From: Lindgomyces ingoldianus
Taxonomy: Eukaryota; Ascomycota; Dothideomycetes; Pleosporales; Lindgomycetaceae
Direction: 5' to 3'
Assembly: GCF_010093535.1 (NCBI RefSeq)
Contig: NW_022985176.1
Location: 1,000,665-1,064,664 of the forward strand
DNA: 64,000 nt
In this document: one piece after another, positions 60,073 to 64,000 of the stretch
Layout: the number at the start of each line of letters is the position of its first letter
Position numbering within the stretch: position 1 is the stretch's first letter
Position numbers and translations under genes: made by a program
Notes under the pieces: generated by a model
The model's database searches: none
What the model saw: the letters and a program-made list of their open reading frames with translations, nothing else
What the model was told of the DNA's origin: nothing

Positions 60073-60155
60073 CTGTTGGTTGATTATTCGCACCTTTTTG
60101 GTTGTATTGGCGTAGTGGTACAGAGCTCCGTCCTTACATAATAATCAACCAACAG
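60073..60155 (+). promoter_or_regulatory. Candidate self-priming pair: LTR 60073-60088 with 60140-60155
   Basis: The internal region starts, one base after the LTR, with AATAATCAACCAACAG (60140-60155). This is the exact 16-base complement of CTGTTGGTTGATTATT (60073-60088) in the LTR, which lies ~30 bases after the TATA box, where the mRNA should begin. This is the geometry used by self-priming elements of the Tf1 type. In T1, T2 and T4 the two parts differ in sequence but still pair over 14-15 bases. Since the LTR segment is half of a palindrome, the match could also reflect a local duplication. Confidence 0.5.
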
Positions 60156-60180
60156 CGGGGTACGGTCGGTGTTCGACCCC
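60108..60180 (+). other. tRNA-like A- and B-box motifs in the TRIM
   Basis: TGGCGTAGTGG at 60108-60118 fits the RNA polymerase III A-box consensus, and GTTCGACCC at 60171-60179 fits the B-box core, 63 bp apart. The first is in the LTR, the second in the internal region. The flanking bases do not form a proper T stem, so this is not a tRNA gene; it could be a relic or chance. Confidence 0.35.
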
Positions 60181-60371
60181 CACCTCGGTCAGCTTTAAGC
60201 CAGTTTTTAGACTGAAACGTGAGGCGGCCTCTTCTGGCGCCACGTTGTTGCTGCTGGAAGGTCTAGTGTATATGGCTTAGCTGGCGTGGGCCACTAAGCG
60301 TCGTTATTTATCCCGCGCCTCTGGGCCGCAGGTGGTCAGCCTCTGGCCGGTAACCGAGACATGCGCATAGG

Positions 60372-61171
60372 TTATCTCACGAGCCATACCCTCTGGAGGA
60401 TCCACCGGGCGTCGGCAATAGGTAGTACCGATTGCCGAGGAGGCTTTGCGCTGCTGCGCCACGCTCGACGAATCACTCCAGAGGGTCTGAGAGAAAATGG
60501 TACGAGCTTTGGTGTGTCTCAGCTGCAGTTATTAGGCAAAATTTCTCCACTTCACTGACGTACTTCTCTATCACAACATGCCTCTAACAGCTTACTGTTT
60601 AAACAGAAGCTTGCCTAGGGCTTAAACTATTATATGCATTTGCACTTTTAATTAAACCTCTCTCTGTACGCTGCCTAGAGGGATCTAATTAAAAGCTTAT
60701 GTAATTATACCTAATCACCCTCCCCTATGCAACTTAACCACTAGAGTAGCTAGAGACAAGCTAAGAGTTAGAGCTAACTAGCCTGCTTATGTGCAACTAG
60801 CTCTAGCTCTTAGCTTGCCTCTAGCTGCTCTAGTAGTTGAGTCGCATAAGAGAGGGCGATTTAGTGCGAAGCAACTTAAAACTAGCTTTAGCAGTGTACT
60901 TTACCCCTAAATTATAAGTTTAGCTCTCTTAAAATGTGACTACTATATAGCTTAGTTACTTAAGTTTTAATTACATTTAACAAATATCTATTTTATTGCG
61001 TTGTAGGTAGGAAAATGTTAAAAAAAGCTAAATGCTAAACAGAGATACATACAAATTTACTCCATTTCTCCTCAGACGCTCCGCAGACGGTTGCAAAAAC
61101 GTGACATCACTAGCCACAGCGCTTTGATTAGTCTGGTTAAACCTCAGAGGAGCGTCTAACCCGTGAGATAA
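60372..61171. mobile_element. hAT-type non-autonomous DNA transposon
   Basis: 800 bp with 10-bp terminal inverted repeats TTATCTCACG/CGTGAGATAA and an 8-bp TSD CGCATAGG (60364-60371 and 61172-61179). The empty sites in T1 and T2 have CGCATAGG once. 8-bp TSDs are typical of hAT elements. Subterminal hairpins: ACCCTCTGGAG with CTCCAGAGGGT near 60388-60487, and CAGACGCTCC with GGAGCGTCT near the right end. No transposase frame; a 65-codon open frame at its left end is not convincing. No RIP damage seen. Confidence 0.9.
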
Positions 61172-62994
61172 CGCATAGGCGCCTCTAAGCTGCGGGTAGG
61201 TCATGTGACGCCTGGGACATGCGTCTGCTAAGAAGGGGGATAATGTAAGGCCAAGATGGTGCTTACGTGCGACAGGTATATATACTATTCTGTACGCAAT
61301 AATTAACTGTTAGTTAATTATTCGCACCTTTTTAGTTGTATTAGCGTAGTGGTACAGAGCTCTGTCCTTACAGTTATAGGCTATAATAGAGTTTGTTAGG
61401 GTAGGGTCTTAGCAAAAGTAAGCAACTTAGGTGTGTAAGCAACTTGCCTATAAAGTACATTAGATAGTAATAATCTTATTATTCTTATAGTATTACTAAA
61501 AATAAAGTAAGTTATAGCTTTTATAGCTATTAATAACTAGCAGACAGTAGCTGCTAATAGTACACTTTTTTATATGCGTATTAAAGTGCTTTAACTAGTT
61601 TAGACTAAGCTAATTAGTAGTCTAGCTATGCTTAGAGATTATAATAACTTAATTCTAAAGTAAATTTTTCTTTTTATACTAGTTTAAAAAGTAGTTACTA
61701 CCTTAGAAAATAATAAAAAGCAGAATAGCTTACCCTTTAGCATTAATGCTCTAGATAGCTGTTGTCTGCTTCTAGTTACCTAGCTAGACTGCTTTTAGCT
61801 GTTCTTATTTCTTTAAACTTATAATAACTACTTTAGTAGATATTTAGCCTATTATAAACCTTATTTTGTTAAAGTTGTACATGTTATTATTCTAAATGCT
61901 ATACTTAGCTTTAATATTTTTTATAAGGTTAAACTAGCTTTAAATTACTATAGAATTTTTATAAAAAGCTTTTTTATAGTTATACTTATGCTTTAACTTT
62001 ACTTTAAGCTTTAAGTAACACTTAATAAATATATTAAGCTAGTTTATGCTAATATAGCCTATATTGCACTTAGTGTGCAAAGAATTAGCTATATTAGCTA
62101 TAGCTGCTAGCTAGGGGGGAAATCCTTGCGTATCTAGCTTAAGTATGTGCTAAATAATTACCTACTTCTTATTATTATCTAGCTTTTATAAGTTAGCTAT
62201 ATAATTAGCTTAGAAAAGTTATTTAGTGTATTAGTTACTTATTATTTTTTAAAAGACTCTATAGATAGCTGTAGCGTGTTAGTTAAAAAGTGTTACATTT
62301 TATTTAAAAGCTTAAAGTGTAAGCTACATCTAACATTCCTTTAACACATTTAAGTAGTGTTATTAGAAATGCATTAGTGTAGGAAGAGTAGTGTAGTAGG
62401 GTCTTAGCAAAAGTAAGCAACTTAGGTGTGTAAGCAACTCGCCTATAAAGTACGTTAAAAGTAAAAAGTTAATTTATAGTTATATATAATAGTATTATAA
62501 TTTTATAGACATAGTGCTAGAGAGGTTTAACAGCAAGCTGTTAGACACCTTTAGACTCTTCTCTTTCTTCTCTACTTTTTTTTCTCTTCTCTCTTCTCTC
62601 TTTCTTTCTTTTTAGACTTTTTTTAAACCCTCTCTACTTTATTCTTAGCTGCCTAAGAGTGCTGTATTATTTACCTAAAGGTTAAATACTAAAGCTTTTA
62701 AAGCTAAAACCTAATAAAGCAGCTTAGTGTTTTAGTAGAATAAGGCTACCTAAACACTAGCTATAGAAAGCCTAGCCTTCTAGCTCTTTATAACCTACAC
62801 TACCTATACTAGGTTTTAAGTAAACTTTAGAATAGCTTTAAAAGCTTTTTTTTATTTTTATTACTTTTTATATTTTAGGCTGCTACCTATAGCTTAAGAT
62901 AGCTTTAAAGAACTAAAAAAAAAATTTTATAATATAAAAAAACCTACACGCGCGTTAGTAAACTATACTTTAGTAGTATTAAACTATATTTATA

Positions 62995-63329
62995 AAATAC
63001 TACAACAGTTTATAAATGATCTGTAAAAGCAAAGCTTGCTTAGAGTAATTATCACAACTGCTAATTAGAGAGCAATAAGAAGCAAGTCTATTAACTATAA
63101 GAGGCTTATAGAGAGCTTAGGCGCTAAGTGTCTTAGGCTGCTTGTCTAAAACACAGGCGCAACACTAAGCCTATGTGCGCGACGCAAGGTCCCTGTGCTC
63201 TTCTTACGCAACAGTAATAGTTAGCGCATTAAAGTAGGTTGTCTAGGTTAAAGAATAGTTACAGCATAATGCTTAGCAAAGTAGTATTAGACAGGTAATA
63301 GATGTATAATAATAACATTTAACTATAGC
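62995..63329. repeat. Unclassified repeat, inverted copy of 2726-3008 and 2115-2176
   Basis: Reverse copy of the left-edge segment, without the TRIM T2, so it provides the empty site for T2 near 63270-63290. It abuts the Gypsy3 fragment on its left and is interrupted on its right by TRIM T6. No gene seen. Confidence 0.7.
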
Positions 63330-64000
63330 TGTAAGGACAGGGCTCCGCACCACTCCGCTAATACAACTAAAAGGTACAAATAATTAACCAACGTTGATTT
63401 TTAGGTGCAGAATAGTATATATACCTGTCGCACGTAAGCACCATCTCGGCCTTACATTATCCCCCTTCTTAGCAGACGCATGTCCCAGGCGTCACATGAC
63501 CTACCCGCAGCTCAGAGGCGCCTATGCGCATGTCTCGGTTACCGGCCAGAGGCTGACCACCTGCGGCCTAGAGGCGCGGGATAAATAACAACGCTTAGTG
63601 GCCCACGCCAGCTAAGCCATCAAATAATACACTATCTCTACCGCCAAGCCCTCTCTTCTATTAGTCTAGATATAAGCTAGTTATTAATCTAATTAGTAGA
63701 AAATTAAATAACTAAAACACTTTGTTGTTCTACGTTTTTAAGCTTTAAGTAATTATTCTGCTCTGCTACATGCTTAATCTAGCCTTCTTTTTTCCCTATT
63801 GTGATTAAAGACAACGCGGTTAGGGGTGTTAAAATCACTTCTGCTGCGTGGTTTTTCCCTCTAAATATAATTAGCGCTGCTAAGACCTTCTAAGCAAACC
63901 CTGTTATCCTTCCTAATCAGGACTAGCTACTTTCTTCCTAGAAAGGAAGGATAATCTGCTTGTATACACTAGACCTTCCAGCAGCAACAACGTGGCACCA
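63330..64000 (-). mobile_element. TRIM-like LTR element T6, cut by the window edge
   Basis: 3' LTR 63330-63456 (127 bp), purine tract (TTATCCCCCTTCT on plus) at 63457-63469, internal region 63470-64000+ interrupted by a 343-bp insert at 63620-63962. The 5' LTR lies beyond the window. Only lightly mutated. The 64-codon open frame at 63394-63588 spans LTR and internal DNA and is not a gene. Confidence 0.9.
63620..63962. mobile_element. Helitron-like insertion in TRIM T6
   Basis: Compared with T5, 343 bp are inserted precisely between A and T of the host CCA|TATACAC, with no target duplication. The insert starts TCAAATAATACAC and ends CTGCTTG, with a short hairpin (CTTCCT-AGAA-AGGAAG) about 13 bases before the end. 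Insertion between A and T, 5' TC and a 3' hairpin fit a non-autonomous Helitron, but the end is CTTG, not the canonical CTRR. No coding sequence. Confidence 0.5.

Larger units (their letters stand above)
60010..61372 (+). mobile_element. TRIM-like LTR element T5, unmutated, holding a hAT element
   Basis: 129-bp LTRs at 60010-60138 and 61244-61372, TSD GTTAT (60005-60009 and 61373-61377). Purine tract AGAAGGGGGATAA at 61231-61243. Without the 800-bp hAT insert and its 8-bp duplication the internal region is 297 bp, as in T1 and T2. It is the best-preserved copy and the reference for the family. No coding capacity. Confidence 0.95.
35702..61380 (+). pseudogene. Fot1/pogo-like transposase, RIP-inactivated (copy F3)
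   Basis: The former start ATG is ATA at 35702-35704. Former catalytic aspartates read as asparagine at 36168-36170 (YNFNK), 36507-36509 (VINSYKS) and 36615-36617 (LL-LLNIGYF). Stops are frequent. The frame is cut by Gypsy3 at 36672, by Gypsy1b exactly in the zinc-knuckle codons at 52392/59891, and by TRIM T5 at 60009. Non-functional. Confidence 0.88.
35583..61460 (+). mobile_element. Fot1/pogo-like transposon F3, nested in F2 and split by three elements
   Basis: The left end is ATGTACTTTATAGGTAAGTT (RIP-changed ACGTACTT...), the right end ends AAGTACAT at 61460, TA at 35581-35582 and 61461-61462. Visible parts are 35583-36672, 51814-52392, 59896-60009 and 61378-61460. They sum to 1,866 bp, and each join is exact once 5-bp TSDs are removed. 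Confidence 0.93.
33220..62336 (-). pseudogene. Fot1/pogo-like transposase, RIP-inactivated (copy F2)
   Basis: Start codon at 62336 (minus), N-terminal HTH and catalytic region at 61463-62330, C-terminal third at 33220-33649 and 35226-35582. Same protein as F1, with many stops. It is broken by two insertions. Confidence 0.85.
33128..62455 (-). mobile_element. Fot1/pogo-like transposon F2, holding N1 and F3
   Basis: ACGTACTTTATAGGCGAGTT at 33128, its inverted copy ending 62455, TA duplicated at 33126-33127 and 62456-62457. Visible parts are 33128-33649, 35226-35582 and 61463-62455. Removing the insertions and TSD copies gives 1,867 bp. The transposase runs on the minus strand. Confidence 0.92.
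31072..62994 (+). mobile_element. Gypsy3 fragment d (plus), outermost host of the nest
   Basis: Visible Gypsy3 DNA is 31072-33125 and 62458-62994. The two parts join when Fot1 copy F2 (33128-62455) and its TA duplication are removed, and the join matches 38020-38060 of copy a in reverse. The fragment covers RNase H/integrase and the region between integrase and the 3' LTR. It lacks gag, RT and both LTRs. It holds a solo Gypsy3 LTR at 31211-31380. Confidence 0.88.

Noticed and set aside
60108..60180. Possible genuine tRNA gene
   Set aside because: A and B boxes are present, but the acceptor and T stems do not pair and the region spans an LTR boundary.
60361..60558. 65-codon ORF at the left of the hAT element
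   Set aside because: It starts in the host TRIM, crosses the TIR and has no similarity I recognise to a transposase.

Overview
The window is a block of dead transposable elements from a filamentous ascomycete (Pezizomycotina-type) genome. It is very AT-rich and TA-rich, and I can support no intact host gene, rRNA or tRNA in it. Coding regions of recognisable transposons are full of TAG/TAA stops, and catalytic aspartates are changed to asparagine. Where two copies of one element can be compared, nearly every difference is C-to-T or G-to-A. That is the signature of repeat-induced point mutation (RIP). The species cannot be named from this.

Almost all of the window can be unpacked as insertions inside insertions, because LTR/TIR ends and target-site duplications (TSDs) are still readable. 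Families seen: (1) Gypsy1, a 7,498-bp Ty3/Gypsy chromovirus-like element with 201-bp LTRs, two full copies and one solo LTR; (2) Gypsy2, about 7.6 kb with 617-bp LTRs and a chromodomain; (3) Gypsy3, about 7.2 kb with 290-bp LTRs, one full copy, three fragments and one solo LTR; (4) a 6,180-bp Ty1/Copia element with 266-bp LTRs; (5) a 1,576-bp non-autonomous LTR element sharing the Copia ends; (6) a ~600-bp TRIM-like LTR element, six occurrences; (7) a 1,866-bp Fot1/pogo-like Tc1-mariner transposon, three full copies plus a hairpin derivative and two fused fragments; (8) an 800-bp hAT-type non-autonomous element; (9) a 343-bp Helitron-like insertion; (10) one solo LTR of a further family.

Layout: 1-3008 chimeric Fot1 remnant, unclassified repeat and two TRIMs; 3009-12029 Gypsy3 copies (minus), one carrying a solo LTR and a 1.1-kb Fot1 hairpin; 12030-14273 unclassified with a Gypsy1 solo LTR; 14274-15267 minisatellite and second chimeric remnant; 15270-31069 Fot1 copy F1 split by Gypsy2, itself split by the Copia element and a TRIM solo LTR; 31072-62994 a plus-strand Gypsy3 fragment split by Fot1 F2, which is split by the 1.6-kb LTR element and by Fot1 F3; F3 is split by full Gypsy3 (holding Gypsy1a and a TRIM), by Gypsy1b, and by a TRIM holding the hAT element; 62995-64000 an inverted copy of the left-edge repeat and a TRIM holding the Helitron-like insert.

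Removing the insertions gives 1,865, 1,866 and 1,867 bp for the three Fot1-like copies, an internal check on the reconstruction. The strongest unexpected signals are a mirrored RIP gradient in LTR pairs (outer edges spared), a TRIM whose start is complementary to its own predicted mRNA 5' end (possible self-priming), a 1.1-kb foldback element, a conserved antisense ORF in Gypsy1, and two apparent autonomous/non-autonomous pairs. There are assembly gaps at 31287-31296 and 50933-51070.
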